Notes: generated by a model not told the origin, from the letters alone. Shown: positions 16,953-26,863, counted from the stretch's first letter. The stretch: 64,000 nucleotides of DNA from Treponema sp. (GCA_017934745.1 JAGBIY010000041.1:1-64000), one strand, 5' to 3'. Made by a program: numbers and translations.

Positions 16953-19496
16953 TTATTTCACGACCACGTTCACGAGTTTTCCCGGAACGACGATGATTTT
17001 AGCGACCGTCTTTCCGTCGGTGAACTTCTTGAAGCCGTCGGTCTCCTTCGCCATCGCCTCAAGCGTCGCGCTGTCGGTGTTGGCGGCCGCCTCGAACTTG
17101 GCGCGGAGCTTTCCGTTTATCATGACCGGGAACTCCTTGGTGTCCTCGGCGCAGAACGAGTCGTCGAAAGTCGGCCATTTCTCGTAGGCGTTGGACTCTG
17201 TGTGGCCGAGCTTCTGCCAAAGTTCCTCGCCGAGGTGAGGGGCGTATGGCGAGATGAGCAGGACGAATCCCTCCCACATCGATTTCGGAATCGAGTCGAA
17301 CTTGGAGGCCTCGTTGATGAAAATCATCATCTGCGAAATCGCAACGTTGAAGTCCAGGTTGCCCGTGTCCTCCGTGACTTTCTTAACGGTCTTGGCGTAT
17401 GTCTTTCGGAGCGATGCCAAATCCTTGTCGAGCTTTCCTGTGATGTCGATGTCAGACATCGGCTTTTCGGAGACTTTCCACACTTTGTCGAGGAAGCGGT
17501 TGATTCCGACCAGTCCCTGCGTGTCCCACGGCTTGGAGACTGTGAACGGTCCCATGAACATCTCGTACATGCGGACAGAATCGGCTCCGTAGGTCTTTAT
17601 CATGTCGTCCGGGTTCACCACGTTCTTGAGCGACTTCGACATCTTCGCGACGACCCTCTCAAGCTCTTCTCCGTCGTCCTTCGCGTAGTATTTTCCGTCG
17701 CGCTCTTCAACTGCGTCCACGGCCACGAGCGACTTCGTTTTCCTCTGGAATGCGAAAGACGTAATCATTCCCTGGTTGATGAGGCGCTGGAACGGCTCCT
17801 TCGTGGAGACCAATCCGCAGTCGTAGAGGACCTTGTGCCAGAAGCGGGCGTAGAGGAGGTGGAGGACGGCGTGCTCGGCTCCTCCGACGTACAAGTCCAC
17901 AGGCATCCAGTAGGACTCTTTCGCCTTGTCAGCGAACGAAAGCTCGTTCTTCGGGTCGATGTAGCGGAGGTAGTACCAGCAGCTTCCAGCCCACTGCGGC
18001 ATCGTGTTCGTCTCGCGCCTTGAGTCCGCTCCGCAGACAGGGCACTTGCAGTTCACCCAGCTGTCTATTCCTGCGAGAGGGCTTTCCCCTGTTCCTGTCG
18101 GCTGGTAGGTCTTGACGGCCGGAAGCTCGAGCGGAAGCTGGTCCTCCGGCACCGGGACGATTCCGCATTTCGGGCAGTGCACGAGCGGAATCGGCTCTCC
18201 CCAGTATCTCTGCCTTGAGAAGACCCAGTCGCGGAGCTTGTAGTTCACGGCTTTCTTTCCGATTTTCTTCTCTTCAAGGAACGAAAGCATCTTCGCGATT
18301 GCGTCCTTCTTGTTCAGTCCGTTCAGGAATTCAGAGTTCACATGCACTCCGTCCTCCGTCCACGCCTGTTTCTGGACATCGACCTCGCTTTTCAGGACTT
18401 CGATTATCGGAAGGTTGAATTTCTTCGCGAATTCCCAGTCCCTCGTGTCGTGCGCCGGAACCGCCATGATGGCTCCCGTTCCGTAAGAGATGAGGACGTA
18501 GTCCGCGACCCAGATTGGGATGAGTTTGCCGTTCACCGGGTTTATCGCGTAGCTTCCGGAGAAGACGCCGGTCTTGTCCTTCGCCAAATCCGTTCTTTCG
18601 AGGTCCGATTTCTTGGCGGCCTCTTCCCTGTATTTTGCCACGGCTTCCTTCTGTTCTGTTGTGGTGAGCTTTTCGATGAGCGGGTGCTCCGGGGAGACAA
18701 CCATGTATGTCGCTCCGAAAAGCGTGTCGCACCTTGTCGTGTAGACCTTGAGCTTCTGCTCTGTAGGCTTTCCATCCTTGTCCGCCACTGTGAAGTCGAC
18801 TTCGGCTCCCTCGCTCCTTCCAATCCAGTTCCTCTGCATGGCCTTGACCGATTCCGGCCAGTCGAGCCCGTCAAGGTCTTCGATGAGCCTGTCCGCGTAT
18901 GCCGTGATTTTGAGAATCCACTGCCTGATTACCTTGTGCGTGACCTGCGCGCCGCACCTGTCGCAGTGCCCTTCCTTGACTTCCTCGTTCGCAAGTCCCG
19001 TCATGCACGACGGACACCAGTTGATTGGAGTCTCGGCTTCGTATGCCAATCCCTTCTTGTAGAGCTGGAGGAAAATCCACTGCGTCCACTTGTAGTAGTC
19101 TGGCGTGCAGGTCTTTATCTCCCTGTCCCAGTCGTATGAGAAACCGAGCGCCTTTATCTGCTCCGTGAAGTGGGCGATGTTCTTGAACGTCGTCTCGGCC
19201 GGGTGGGTGCCCGTCTTTATGGCATAGTTCTCCGCCGGAAGACCGAACGCGTCGTATCCCATCGGATGGAGGACGTTGTAGCCGTTCATGCGGAGGTAGC
19301 GCGAGTAGATGTCCGTGGCCGTGTAGCCCTCCGGGTGTCCCACGTGGAGTCCGGCTCCTGACGGGTAGGGGAACATGTCGAGGATGTACCGTCTTTTCTC
19401 TTTCGGTACCGATTCGTCCTCCACCGTCTTGAACGTCTTGTGTTCGTCCCAGTATTTCTGCCATTTCGGCTCGATGTTTTGGAATGGATATGCCAT
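16953..19496 (-). CDS. leuS: Leucyl-tRNA synthetase
   Basis: 847 residues, the normal length. Class I signature HVGH (51-54, the HIGH motif) in [13 protein letters not shown], the zinc-type cysteines in [15 protein letters not shown] and later CPKCG and CPVCG, a full CP1 editing domain (about 225-420) and the KMSKS loop in [16 protein letters not shown] (about 624). It charges tRNA-Leu in the cytoplasm. AGGAG 9 nt upstream supports ATG 19496. Monocistronic with its own terminator; no T-box leader was seen. Confidence 0.97.
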   Translation of the reverse strand: MAYPFQNIEPKWQKYWDEHKTFKTVEDESVPKEKRRYILDMFPYPSGAGLHVGHPEGYTATDIYSRYLRMNGYNVLHPMGYDAFGLPAENYAIKTGTHPAETTFKNIAHFTEQIKALGFSYDWDREIKTCTPDYYKWTQWIFLQLYKKGLAYEAETPINWCPSCMTGLANEEVKEGHCDRCGAQVTHKVIRQWILKITAYADRLIEDLDGLDWPESVKAMQRNWIGRSEGAEVDFTVADKDGKPTEQKLKVYTTRCDTLFGATYMVVSPEHPLIEKLTTTEQKEAVAKYREEAAKKSDLERTDLAKDKTGVFSGSYAINPVNGKLIPIWVADYVLISYGTGAIMAVPAHDTRDWEFAKKFNLPIIEVLKSEVDVQKQAWTEDGVHVNSEFLNGLNKKDAIAKMLSFLEEKKIGKKAVNYKLRDWVFSRQRYWGEPIPLVHCPKCGIVPVPEDQLPLELPAVKTYQPTGTGESPLAGIDSWVNCKCPVCGADSRRETNTMPQWAGSCWYYLRYIDPKNELSFADKAKESYWMPVDLYVGGAEHAVLHLLYARFWHKVLYDCGLVSTKEPFQRLINQGMITSFAFQRKTKSLVAVDAVEERDGKYYAKDDGEELERVVAKMSKSLKNVVNPDDMIKTYGADSVRMYEMFMGPFTVSKPWDTQGLVGINRFLDKVWKVSEKPMSDIDITGKLDKDLASLRKTYAKTVKKVTEDTGNLDFNVAISQMMIFINEASKFDSIPKSMWEGFVLLISPYAPHLGEELWQKLGHTESNAYEKWPTFDDSFCAEDTKEFPVMINGKLRAKFEAAANTDSATLEAMAKETDGFKKFTDGKTVAKIIVVPGKLVNVVVK

Positions 19497-19601
19497 TTTT
19501 GAAGCTCCTCAAAATATAATCTGCGTTTTCTATATTAGCATTTTGATTGTCATCTGAAAATTCAATGGTATAATTTTTGCATCGTTTTTGGAGGTTAATA
19601 A

Positions 19602-20516
19602 ATGAAGAAATTGATTTCTCTCGCAGCGTCAATCCTCTGCTGCTCTTTTCTCTTCGCCGAAGGTTCTGTCCTCGACGATGCAACTGTCGCAAACGAGAAT
19701 GTCGAAAAAGTCGATTCAATCACCAGCGTGTCCGCGTCCGGGGGCGTGCGCCTTTTCGTCGTGGGCGACTCGACTTTGAGCGCGTTCAACGACAACTACT
19801 ACTATCCGCGCTATGGATATGGAACGAAACTTGCCGAATACCTCGATTCGTCCAAAATAACCGTTGAGAACCTCGCGATGTCGGGACGTTCGTCCAAGAG
19901 CTTTTTGAAGGAGAAGAACTACAAGACTTTCGTGGACAACATAAAGGAGGGCGACTACCTCGTTATCGGCTTCGGTCACAACGACGAGAAGGCTGAGGCT
20001 TCCCGCTACGCAGACCCGAACGGCTCCAAGGATGACGAAGGCTCCTTCAAGAATGTTCTTTACGAGAATTATGTGAAAGTCGCTTTGGAGAAAAAAGCCG
20101 TCCCTGTCCTTTGCACCCCGATTGTGCGCCGCTCGAAGGACGGAACTTATTCAGGCTCTACAATCCACATCACAGCCGACAAGGACGGATTCAGGGGAGG
20201 AGACTACTCGAAGGCTATTTTGGAACTCGGAGAGGAACTTGGCGTGTCTGTCGTCGATTTGACCTCCATCACAAAGGAGAGGTACCAGAAGCTTTCTCCC
20301 GCAAAGACTGCGAAATTCCACGCGCAGAAGACGAAGGATGATGATTCAGTCGACAACACGCACTTGAACGTCTACGGTGCCACGATGGTCGCATACGATG
20401 TCGTTTCCGAGTTGAAGAAGAAGGATTCTGTCTTCGCGTCCTATGTCCTTCCCGGCATCAAGCCTCCTGTGGAGAAGAAGGTGCTTGTGAAGAACAAGAA
20501 CTACAAGAAAAGGTGA
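19602..20516 (+). CDS. Secreted SGNH esterase, rhamnogalacturonan acetylesterase type
   Basis: 304 residues with an N-terminal signal peptide (to about residue 20). SGNH-hydrolase blocks are clear: block I VVGDSTLSAF (catalytic Ser), block II NLAMSGRSSKSF, block III IGFGHND (oxyanion Asn) and block V DNTHLNVYG (catalytic Asp-His). The GDST start and late D-x-x-H-L-N spacing fit rhamnogalacturonan acetylesterases of family CE12, which remove acetyl groups from pectin. A Lys-rich C-terminal tail follows. A pectin-degrading lifestyle is a reasonable inference. SD GGAGG upstream. Confidence 0.87.
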   Translation: MKKLISLAASILCCSFLFAEGSVLDDATVANENVEKVDSITSVSASGGVRLFVVGDSTLSAFNDNYYYPRYGYGTKLAEYLDSSKITVENLAMSGRSSKSFLKEKNYKTFVDNIKEGDYLVIGFGHNDEKAEASRYADPNGSKDDEGSFKNVLYENYVKVALEKKAVPVLCTPIVRRSKDGTYSGSTIHITADKDGFRGGDYSKAILELGEELGVSVVDLTSITKERYQKLSPAKTAKFHAQKTKDDDSVDNTHLNVYGATMVAYDVVSELKKKDSVFASYVLPGIKPPVEKKVLVKNKNYKKR

Positions 20517-20520
20517 TAAG

Positions 20521-20563
20521 CCGCCGTGTCGGATTCAGGTGCGCTTGGAATCCGGCACGGCGC
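20521..20563. other. Strong hairpin between esterase and shared terminator
   Basis: GCCGTGTCGGATTC pairs with GAATCCGGCACGGC (one wobble and one offset) across a short loop, just after the esterase stop codon. There is no T tract of its own; it may protect the 3' end or pause polymerase before the terminator that follows. Confidence 0.6.
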
Positions 20564-20565
20564 AT

Positions 20566-20627
20566 AAAAAAGCTGAATCCCAAGTGGAAGGCACTTTGAA
20601 TGGATTCAGCTTTTTTTTATTTTTTTT
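20566..20627. terminator. Shared bidirectional terminator (esterase and tRNA-Asn)
   Basis: AAAAGCTGAATCC pairs with GGATTCAGCTTTT, followed on the plus strand by TTTTATTTTTTT and on the minus strand by a shorter run of T (plus A at 20566-20570). It separates the esterase gene from the convergent tRNA-Asn. Confidence 0.88.
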
Positions 20628-20700
20628 CGACCCCTGCTGGGCTTGAACCAGCGACACACGGATTAACAGTCCGTTGCTCTACCGACTGAGCTAAGGGATC
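20628..20700 (-). tRNA. tRNA-Asn (anticodon GTT)
   Basis: A 73-nt cloverleaf: acceptor GATCCCT/AGGGGTC with one G-U pair, discriminator G, D arm AGCTCAGTCGGTAGAGC, anticodon loop CTGTTAA giving GTT, T arm CTGGTTCAAGCCCAG. CCA is not encoded. The sequence is identical to the plus-strand tRNA-Asn at 30551-30623. Confidence 0.97.
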
Positions 20701-20727
20701 ATGCTTTTGTCATTTGCGACGGAAAGA

Positions 20728-20757
20728 ATACTATCACGAATGACAGAAATATGTCAA
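20728..20757 (-). promoter_or_regulatory. Promoter of tRNA-Asn
   Basis: On the minus strand, TTGACA (20757-20752), an 18-bp spacer and TAGTAT (20733-20728), about 27 bp upstream of the tRNA 5' end. Confidence 0.7.
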
Positions 20758-20839
20758 TTGAAAAAGATGAATTTTGAATTTTCTGCTGATTTTTCCGCCT
20801 TTTGTAGAATTGAGTCATGGAAAAATCAGGAGGTAAAAA

Positions 20840-21877
20840 ATGAGCGTTGTGAAAAAAGTTGGACTTGCAGGCTTGGTTCTAGGTTTGCTCGTCGTCGCTG
20901 CAACCTTCGTCTCCGCTTCCCGGCAGTACAAGGGGGATGGCAGGACGATAAGACTCGCGCACAACCAGCAGGATGGAAGCGAAATCGCCGACACCATAGC
21001 GAAATTCGCAGATTTTGTTGCGGAGGAGCCTTCCAAGGGAGTTAGCGTGAAAATCTATCCAAGCGGAATCTTGGGGTCTGAGACTTCCGAGATTGAGATG
21101 GTGCAGGCGGGAATCCTTGACATGGCAAAGGTCGGCTCTCAGACTCTCGGACAGTTTGACGACCGCTATGCGATTTTCGCGCTGCCATATCTTTTCGTGA
21201 ACCAGGAGCACTACTACGAGGCCATGGAGAACAGCTCCGAGATAAAGAGGCTGTTCGAGTCCACCGCCGACCAAGGCTTCATCGCAATCGGCTACTATGC
21301 GAACGGCTCTCGAAACTATTACTTGAAGAACGACGTCTGCGTGGATTCTCCCGAAAAGCTCAAGGGGAAGAAAATACGTTCGATGCCGAATTCGACTTCC
21401 ATGGACATGATTTCCGCAATGGGAGGCTCCCCTGTCCCGATGAGCTCCAGCGAAACCTACACGGCCCTGCAGCAGGGCATCGTCGACGGAGCCGAGAACA
21501 CGGAACTTGCCCTGACCGTAAACGGACACGAGGATTTGGTTTCTTCATACACCTACACCGAGCACCAGTATTCGCCGGACATCTACATCATAAGCACTTC
21601 GACTTGGAACGAGCTGACCGACGAGCAGAAGGACCATCTCAAAAAGTCTTTGGCGAAGACCAACGACAATTTCAAAATGAAGTACAACGACATGATGGCG
21701 AAAGCGATAGAGGAGGCGAAGCTGCACGGCGTGAAAATCTACTACGACATCGACAAGACTTCCCTCATAGAGTCCGTGAAGCCCATCGCGGCAGAATTCA
21801 CAAGGAGGGGCGAGGAATATCAGAAACTCTACGACGATGTTCAAAAATTCGGAAAGGTGAACGGAGGTTCCAAATGA
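20840..21877 (+). CDS. dctP: TRAP transporter solute-binding protein (DctP family)
   Basis: 345 residues. Uncleaved or Sec signal at 1-25, then a DctP fold: RTIRLAHNQQDGSEIADT at the N terminus, VSVKIYPSGILGSETSEIEMVQAG, LPYLFVNQEHYYEAM, the hallmark KGKKIRSMPNS (the Arg that binds the substrate carboxylate) and VPMSSSETYTALQQGIVDGAENT. It binds an organic acid (C4-dicarboxylate or sugar acid) in the periplasm and hands it to the DctQM permease encoded next. SD AGGAGG before ATG 20840. First gene of a tight three-gene operon. The substrate cannot be called from sequence alone. Confidence 0.95.
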   Translation: MSVVKKVGLAGLVLGLLVVAATFVSASRQYKGDGRTIRLAHNQQDGSEIADTIAKFADFVAEEPSKGVSVKIYPSGILGSETSEIEMVQAGILDMAKVGSQTLGQFDDRYAIFALPYLFVNQEHYYEAMENSSEIKRLFESTADQGFIAIGYYANGSRNYYLKNDVCVDSPEKLKGKKIRSMPNSTSMDMISAMGGSPVPMSSSETYTALQQGIVDGAENTELALTVNGHEDLVSSYTYTEHQYSPDIYIISTSTWNELTDEQKDHLKKSLAKTNDNFKMKYNDMMAKAIEEAKLHGVKIYYDIDKTSLIESVKPIAAEFTRRGEEYQKLYDDVQKFGKVNGGSK

Positions 21878-22365
21878 AGAAACTGACTCAAATATTGGAC
21901 AAGGTAATCGAGGCCGTCATTCTTGTTTTGGTCGCTTCGATGGTCCTTGGAAACTTCTGGCAGATTTTCACGCGAATGGTGATGAACAATGCCGCCAGCT
22001 GGACCGAGGAATATTTGCGGTATGCCCTCATCTGGTTGACGATGCTTGGCGTTCCTTACGCATATTCGAGAAACCAGCACATCGCCATCGAATTTGTCGT
22101 CGATTCGTTCAGCAGGAAGGGAAAAAAGGTGAATCAGCTTTTCATAGAGGTTTTGATTTTCTGCATAGCCTTCTTCGTGATGGTCGTGGGCGGAACAATG
22201 GTCACTAAGAACGCCGTGGGGCAGCTTTCTCCCGCGCTCGGCCTTCCGATGCAGTTCTACTATGCCGGAGTTCCCGTCTGCGGCGTGCTGATGATTCTCT
22301 ACACGCTGCCTCGTTTGCTGGATTTGGTCAAGAATTCTGACTCTGAGTCAGGGGAGGAAAAATAA
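21874..22365 (+). CDS. dctQ: TRAP transporter small permease (DctQ family)
   Basis: 163 residues with four hydrophobic helices and the DctQ signature region WTEEYLRYALIWLTMLG followed by RNQHIAIEF. It forms the small membrane subunit that docks with DctM. The ATG at 21874 overlaps the dctP stop by 4 bp (ATGA), so translation is coupled; a longer in-frame extension upstream would lie inside dctP and is not used. GGAGG is present 6-7 nt upstream. Confidence 0.93.
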   Translation: MKKLTQILDKVIEAVILVLVASMVLGNFWQIFTRMVMNNAASWTEEYLRYALIWLTMLGVPYAYSRNQHIAIEFVVDSFSRKGKKVNQLFIEVLIFCIAFFVMVVGGTMVTKNAVGQLSPALGLPMQFYYAGVPVCGVLMILYTLPRLLDLVKNSDSESGEEK

Positions 22366-22366
22366 C

Positions 22367-23674
22367 ATGGAATTGCAGTCAGCTATCGTTCTTGTCATTT
22401 TGTTCGCCATTACATTGGCGTTGAAAGTGCCGGTGTCGTTCTCGATAATCACATCGTCGCTCGTGACCATAATAATGTTCCTCACTCCAAAATTCGGAAT
22501 GTTCATCTCCGCCCAGAAACTCGTGACCGGAATCGATTCTTTCTCGCTCCTCGCGGTCCCGTTTTTCATACTTGCGGGGCAGCTGATGTCCAGTGGCGGA
22601 ATCGCGAAGAGAATAATAAACCTTGCAATGCTTGTCCTTGGTCGGGTTCCCGGTTCCTTGGCTTTGGCGAACATCGCCGGAAACGGACTTTTCGGTTCGC
22701 TCTCAGGCTCTGGAATCGCCGCCGCGACTGCCATTGGCGGCGTCCTGAATCCAATGGAGAAAGAGCAGGGCTATGACGAGGGCTTCTCTGCCGCCACCAA
22801 CATAGCAACGGCCCCTGTCGGCCAGTTGATTCCGCCTACGAACGCGCCGATTGTCTATTCCGCCGCCGCTGGAGGCACTTCCGTCGCGACCCTGCTCATG
22901 GCCGGCTGGATTCCAGGCATTCTCTGGGCGCTCGTCTGCATGATTGTCGCTTTCGTCTATGCCCAGAAGCACGGCTACATTGTGAGAAAAACCGAGAGGA
23001 CAAGCGCGAAAGAGGCTTTCAAGATTGTCCTGGACGCTGTCCCCTCTCTTTTCATGATAGTAATCATCATCGGCGGAATCCTTTCGGGCGTTTTCACTCC
23101 GACAGAGGCTTCGGGCATCGCTGTAATCTACGCTTTCATTCTTGCGGTCTTCGTTTACAGAAGCATTCCGCTCTCCAAAATAAAGAAAGTTCTCGTCGAT
23201 GCCGGCGTGATGACCACAATCATAATGCTCATAATCGGAGCCTCTTCGGTTCTTTCGTTCGTGCTTTCGTTCACGGGGCTTCCGCAGGCAATCAGCAACG
23301 CGCTCTTGGGCATTTCCCACAACAAGGTGGTCATCCTCCTGCTTGTGAACATCATCCTGCTCGTCGTCGGAACGTTCATGGACATGGCTCCGGCCCTGAT
23401 GATTTTCACTCCGATTCTTCTTCCTGTCGTGAAGAGCGTGGGAATGGACGCTGTCCAGTTCGGCGTGATGATGATAATGAACCTTGCGATTGGAACCGTG
23501 ACGCCGCCTGTCGGAAGCGTCCTCTTCGTGGGATGCTCTGTCGCCAACCTCAAAATCGAGCGCGTCATGAAGAACCTCGTTCCGTATTTCGCCGCGATAA
23601 TCGTCATGCTGCTTTTCGTGACCTTCGTTCCGGCGGTGAGCGAGAGGCTTCCAAAAGCCTTCGGAATGATGTGA
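22367..23674 (+). CDS. dctM: TRAP transporter large permease (DctM family)
   Basis: 435 residues, polytopic (about 12 hydrophobic segments). DctM motifs include FSLLAVPFFILAGQLM, GSGIAAATAIG, the re-entrant-loop region LIPPTNAPIVYSAAAGGTS and the C-terminal GTVTPPVGSVLFVG. It is the Na+-coupled, transporting subunit of the TRAP system. It starts 2 bp after dctQ, with GGAGG upstream, and is followed by a terminator. Confidence 0.95.
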   Translation: MELQSAIVLVILFAITLALKVPVSFSIITSSLVTIIMFLTPKFGMFISAQKLVTGIDSFSLLAVPFFILAGQLMSSGGIAKRIINLAMLVLGRVPGSLALANIAGNGLFGSLSGSGIAAATAIGGVLNPMEKEQGYDEGFSAATNIATAPVGQLIPPTNAPIVYSAAAGGTSVATLLMAGWIPGILWALVCMIVAFVYAQKHGYIVRKTERTSAKEAFKIVLDAVPSLFMIVIIIGGILSGVFTPTEASGIAVIYAFILAVFVYRSIPLSKIKKVLVDAGVMTTIIMLIIGASSVLSFVLSFTGLPQAISNALLGISHNKVVILLLVNIILLVVGTFMDMAPALMIFTPILLPVVKSVGMDAVQFGVMMIMNLAIGTVTPPVGSVLFVGCSVANLKIERVMKNLVPYFAAIIVMLLFVTFVPAVSERLPKAFGMM

Positions 23675-23687
23675 TATTTTTGAGTTG

Positions 23688-23747
23688 AAAAAAAGCGTGG
23701 AAGGAAGAATTTTTAATGATTTTTCCCTTGTCCACGCTTTTTTATAG
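23688..23747 (+). terminator. Terminator of the TRAP operon
   Basis: AAAAAAGCGTGG pairs with CCACGCTTTTTT across a 30-nt loop. U tracts are present on both strands, so it may also end the convergent helicase transcript. Confidence 0.85.
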
Positions 23748-23753
23748 AATTTC

Positions 23754-25973
23754 TCACCGATTTATTTCCTTCAAATCCTTGAATGGCCCGAAAGTTGTTC
23801 CGTCGACTGTGAAAATATGGAGCATTTCCATGGCCCGTGTAAGGCAGACATAGACCATGTTGTACTGCTGTTCGTAATATGTCTCCTCATCGAAGGCTGT
23901 TATTTTTTCCATTCCGTGAACCCTGTGGTCGGCTAGCAAGAGGACTACGGGGAAGTCCAGTCCCTTGCAGTTCTGGCTTGTGCAAAGCCTGATTCCCTTG
24001 CTCGTGGCGAAATCGAAATCAGCGTCTGCGACTTTTTTGCTTGCTATGCCGATTTCTTTGTCGAGTAGTTTTTGAATGTCTTCCAGTTTTTTATTTTCAT
24101 TCGCGATTATGCAGATGTTCTCCTCTTCGTAGTTCAGTGCGTTCATGAGCAATTTTACCTGCTGGACAATTTTTTCAATTAAATCGGCCGTATCTTTGCC
24201 GCCTGAAAGTTCTACAGGCGGACCCGGTCTGAATGCGGAAGGCTGTGTTGCCTTGTCCATGTGCTTGAACCTTTCTCGGTATCTTTCTGCGAATTCGTGA
24301 ATCTGATTCGTGTTTCGGAAATTCGTTTTTAGAATCTTTGTTCTTCCCTTTATGTCTATTCCCGACATGTTCCAGTTGAAGCCCTTCCTGTAGATTGACT
24401 GGTCGCTGTCGCCCGCAAGGAATACGCATCTCTTTGTCGACTTCTTTATCATGGCTAGAATCACTGGCGGCAGGTCCTGTGCTTCGTCAACAAAAGAATA
24501 TTCAGCGAGAAAAGCGGAATCTCCATTTGAAAGGGCATTCTCCATGGCTTGAATTATCTTTTTGGCCGCGAAATTTCTTGGCCACTTGTCCATGGCTTCA
24601 AGTCTTTCTTCAATTTCTTCGAGAGCCTGCCATATTTTGATTCTGTCGTTTTTTTTGATTGGGTTTTTCATCCCCGTTCTGTCGCAGAGTTTTTCTGTGT
24701 AGTCCTCTTTTGTGATGCAGTTTGCCCATATAAATTCGTTCAGTTCCCTGAAAATTTCTTCTGGGGAAAATTCCCGGGCGCATTCGGTCGAGAAAACTTT
24801 CTCATATTCTTTATCAAGATAGAAGAATATCGATTTTGACGGAAAAAATTTCTTCAGCATTGAATAAAGGAAGGAGTCGGCAGTTGTTATTGTTTCGGCA
24901 GGTACATTCGTTCCCAAAATCTGTGTGACATATTGATTGTACTTCACCAAACTTTTCGTGTATGTGAGAAGCCTGAATGGTTTTCCATTGTCGCCGAAAT
25001 CGAGTTCAGAGTTCATCTCGTTCACCGCCTTTTCAAGCGTCTTGAGAAGGACCAGCGATTTTCCGGTTCCGGCCGCGCCTTTTACGAGAAAGTCGCTGTT
25101 GAGTTTTATCTGTTCGAGGATGTCCTGCTGTTCAGGCGTGAGCTTTATCACCGAGGACTCATAATCGTGCCTTGTTTTTGTGTAGAATGAAACCCTCTCC
25201 AAATATGAAAGATATTTTTTGGTGTTGTCGAATTTTTTCAGTTCTTCAAGAAGTTCTTTTTTCTCGTTTCTGAATTTCTGAGACTCCTCAAAAGTCTTTT
25301 TTCTAATTTCGTCGATTTTTTTGTCTTTTTTTGAAAGTTTACCCTCTTGCTCTTTTAGTTGGCTGTTTAGCAGGTCCTCTTTTGCTTCAAGAACTTTGAG
25401 CCTGTTTTCTAGTTCTGCATATTTGTTGGCTTTTTCTGCAAGGTTCTCATTCTTTCTTTTCAGTTCGTCTATTTGGTTTATCAGCCGTGTGAGTTCCTGG
25501 CTCTGGTATGCGCTGTGCTTGTCCCAGTTTGTGAGTTCCTTTTTCAATTCCGCCAAGGCCTGTGGATAGTTCCAGTTCTCGGCCTTTGCGAATGCCAAGA
25601 AACATTTTACTGTTGATTGGGCCGCTTCCGGTTCTTTCTCTTCAAATTGATGCCGCACATCGTTTGCAAGATAGTGGTTTGTGTAGATTTCCCTCAGCGT
25701 TTTGAAGATTTCCCACTCGTTTTTAGGAAGACATCGTTCTGTTGCTCCCTTGTATTGGGGGACTCCATGCTGGTTGTAATAGTCGTTTGCGTAGTTGTTT
25801 ATCAGTTCCCCGAATGTTGTTGAAGAGGGGATTGAATAATTTCGATTCTCATATCCGTACTTTTTTCTCAAGCATCTTTCGATTAATGAATGCATTGCCA
25901 AAATGAAAAGTCCTATATCTGCATTTTTGGCCTTCAATATTCTTTGCAAATCAGATTCTATGGTTTGTGGCAT
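23754..25973 (-). CDS. SF1 (UvrD/Rep-like) helicase with N-terminal coiled-coil region
   Basis: 739 residues. The N-terminal ~140 residues are helical and unassigned (possibly a DUF4145-like or HEPN-like bundle). A long coiled coil follows (about 155-250), then an SF1 ATPase: Walker A GAAGTGKS (299-306), TYTKSLVKYN (motif Ia), Walker B/II FVDEAQDLPP, motif III LAGDSDQSIYR, motif IV KTNFRNT, motif V-like CTSQNCKGLDFPVVLL and motif VI YVCLTRAME. This resembles stand-alone helicases found among phage-defence and DNA-repair genes rather than UvrD or Rep themselves. Base composition is clearly more AT-rich than in the neighbours, suggesting acquisition. -10 TATAAT (26000-25995, minus strand) and SD AGGAG support the start. 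Function inferred only from domains. Confidence 0.82.
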   Translation of the reverse strand: MPQTIESDLQRILKAKNADIGLFILAMHSLIERCLRKKYGYENRNYSIPSSTTFGELINNYANDYYNQHGVPQYKGATERCLPKNEWEIFKTLREIYTNHYLANDVRHQFEEKEPEAAQSTVKCFLAFAKAENWNYPQALAELKKELTNWDKHSAYQSQELTRLINQIDELKRKNENLAEKANKYAELENRLKVLEAKEDLLNSQLKEQEGKLSKKDKKIDEIRKKTFEESQKFRNEKKELLEELKKFDNTKKYLSYLERVSFYTKTRHDYESSVIKLTPEQQDILEQIKLNSDFLVKGAAGTGKSLVLLKTLEKAVNEMNSELDFGDNGKPFRLLTYTKSLVKYNQYVTQILGTNVPAETITTADSFLYSMLKKFFPSKSIFFYLDKEYEKVFSTECAREFSPEEIFRELNEFIWANCITKEDYTEKLCDRTGMKNPIKKNDRIKIWQALEEIEERLEAMDKWPRNFAAKKIIQAMENALSNGDSAFLAEYSFVDEAQDLPPVILAMIKKSTKRCVFLAGDSDQSIYRKGFNWNMSGIDIKGRTKILKTNFRNTNQIHEFAERYRERFKHMDKATQPSAFRPGPPVELSGGKDTADLIEKIVQQVKLLMNALNYEEENICIIANENKKLEDIQKLLDKEIGIASKKVADADFDFATSKGIRLCTSQNCKGLDFPVVLLLADHRVHGMEKITAFDEETYYEQQYNMVYVCLTRAMEMLHIFTVDGTTFGPFKDLKEINR

Positions 25974-26009
25974 TGTTTTCTCCTGCTTTTGTCGATTATA
26001 ACACAGTTT

Positions 26010-26147
26010 GTACTTGCAAATGCGCGGACGGCGATTTCCTTTGTCTATTTGACCTCCGTTCCCGTCACAATCGCGGGGCTTTTTGTGGGGGCCTGGAAAG
26101 AAATCAAGGAAAAGGCGAAAGAGGAGGAGCTTGCGTGTTCCGCTTGA
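26010..26147 (+). pseudogene. Possible C-terminal remnant of a membrane protein
   Basis: An open frame encodes ANARTAISFVYLTSVPVTIA followed by GLFVGAWKEIKEKAKEEE and a stop. It is a hydrophobic helix with a charged tail, typical of the end of a membrane protein. There is no usable start and SD in place; the frame runs back into the helicase promoter and N-terminal codons, which are antisense. It may be what remains of a gene displaced when the AT-rich helicase gene was inserted. The parent family was not recognised, and a chance ORF is possible. Confidence 0.3.
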
Positions 26148-26163
26148 TTTCTTTCCGCGTTTT

Positions 26164-26859
26164 TCACAGTATGCCCTTCATCGCCTTCATCATGTGCGTT
26201 TTTTTCGCGTAGTCGCCATCCGTCAAAAGCTCCAGCCGCTTCCTCGCCTCTTTCCGCCCGGAATTTTCCTGGTAGGTGCAGGTGCATGTAATCTGCTGCC
26301 AGCCCATCTCCGATGCGTGCTCCTTTATCATGTCCACGGATGCGTATGCGAGCGGGCGGATTATCTTGAGCGGGTATTTTTCGTATTTGAATAGCGGCTG
26401 CATGGTGCTCAGCTCGCCTTTTTCGAGCATGTTCATCAGGAAAGTCTCAAGGATGTCGTCCATGTGGTGTCCGAGTGCGAGCGTGTCGAAGCCGTTCTTC
26501 AGGGCGTAGTCGATGAGCTCCTTCCGCCTCTGCGTGGAGCACCACCAGCAGTTCATCCTGTGCCCCTCCTTGATTCTCTCCAGCGTGTTCACTTCGATTG
26601 TCTTCACGGAGACTTCCCATTTTTCCATTGTGGAAGCGAGTTCCTTGTTGAAGTCGTCCGCGAAATCGGTCTTGATGTACACGGCCTCGAACGAGAAGTC
26701 GTCGTAGGGGCGTTTCGACTTCAGTCTGTTGGCGAGGTATTCGATGAGGAGCGTGGAGTCTTTCCCTCCGCTCGCGCCGACTAGAATCCGTGAGCCTTTT
26801 TCAAGCATCTTGAAGTCGAAGAACGCCTTGTCGATGAGGCTGTAGAGTTTGCTCTGCAT
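26164..26859 (-). CDS. TtcA-family tRNA 2-thiocytidine/thiouridine synthetase
   Basis: 231 residues. PP-loop ATP pyrophosphatase with SGGKDST (about 30-36), the cysteine motif CWWCS (about 104-108) and LGHHMDDILETFLMN (about 129-143), the TtcA pattern; a late CTC adds cysteines for an Fe-S site. It is expected to adenylate and thiolate a tRNA base. It is the last gene of a chemoreceptor-MATE-TtcA operon, starting 4 bp after the MATE stop. Assignment to TtcA rather than another TtcA/TtuA subgroup is by motif only. Confidence 0.82.
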   Translation of the reverse strand: MQSKLYSLIDKAFFDFKMLEKGSRILVGASGGKDSTLLIEYLANRLKSKRPYDDFSFEAVYIKTDFADDFNKELASTMEKWEVSVKTIEVNTLERIKEGHRMNCWWCSTQRRKELIDYALKNGFDTLALGHHMDDILETFLMNMLEKGELSTMQPLFKYEKYPLKIIRPLAYASVDMIKEHASEMGWQQITCTCTYQENSGRKEARKRLELLTDGDYAKKTHMMKAMKGIL

Positions 26860-26863
26860 TTTT

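Noticed and set aside
16905..19139. Long plus-strand ORFs antisense to leuS
   Set aside because: They arise from the GC-rich third positions of leuS; the Leu/Val/Arg-rich products lack domains or starts with an SD.
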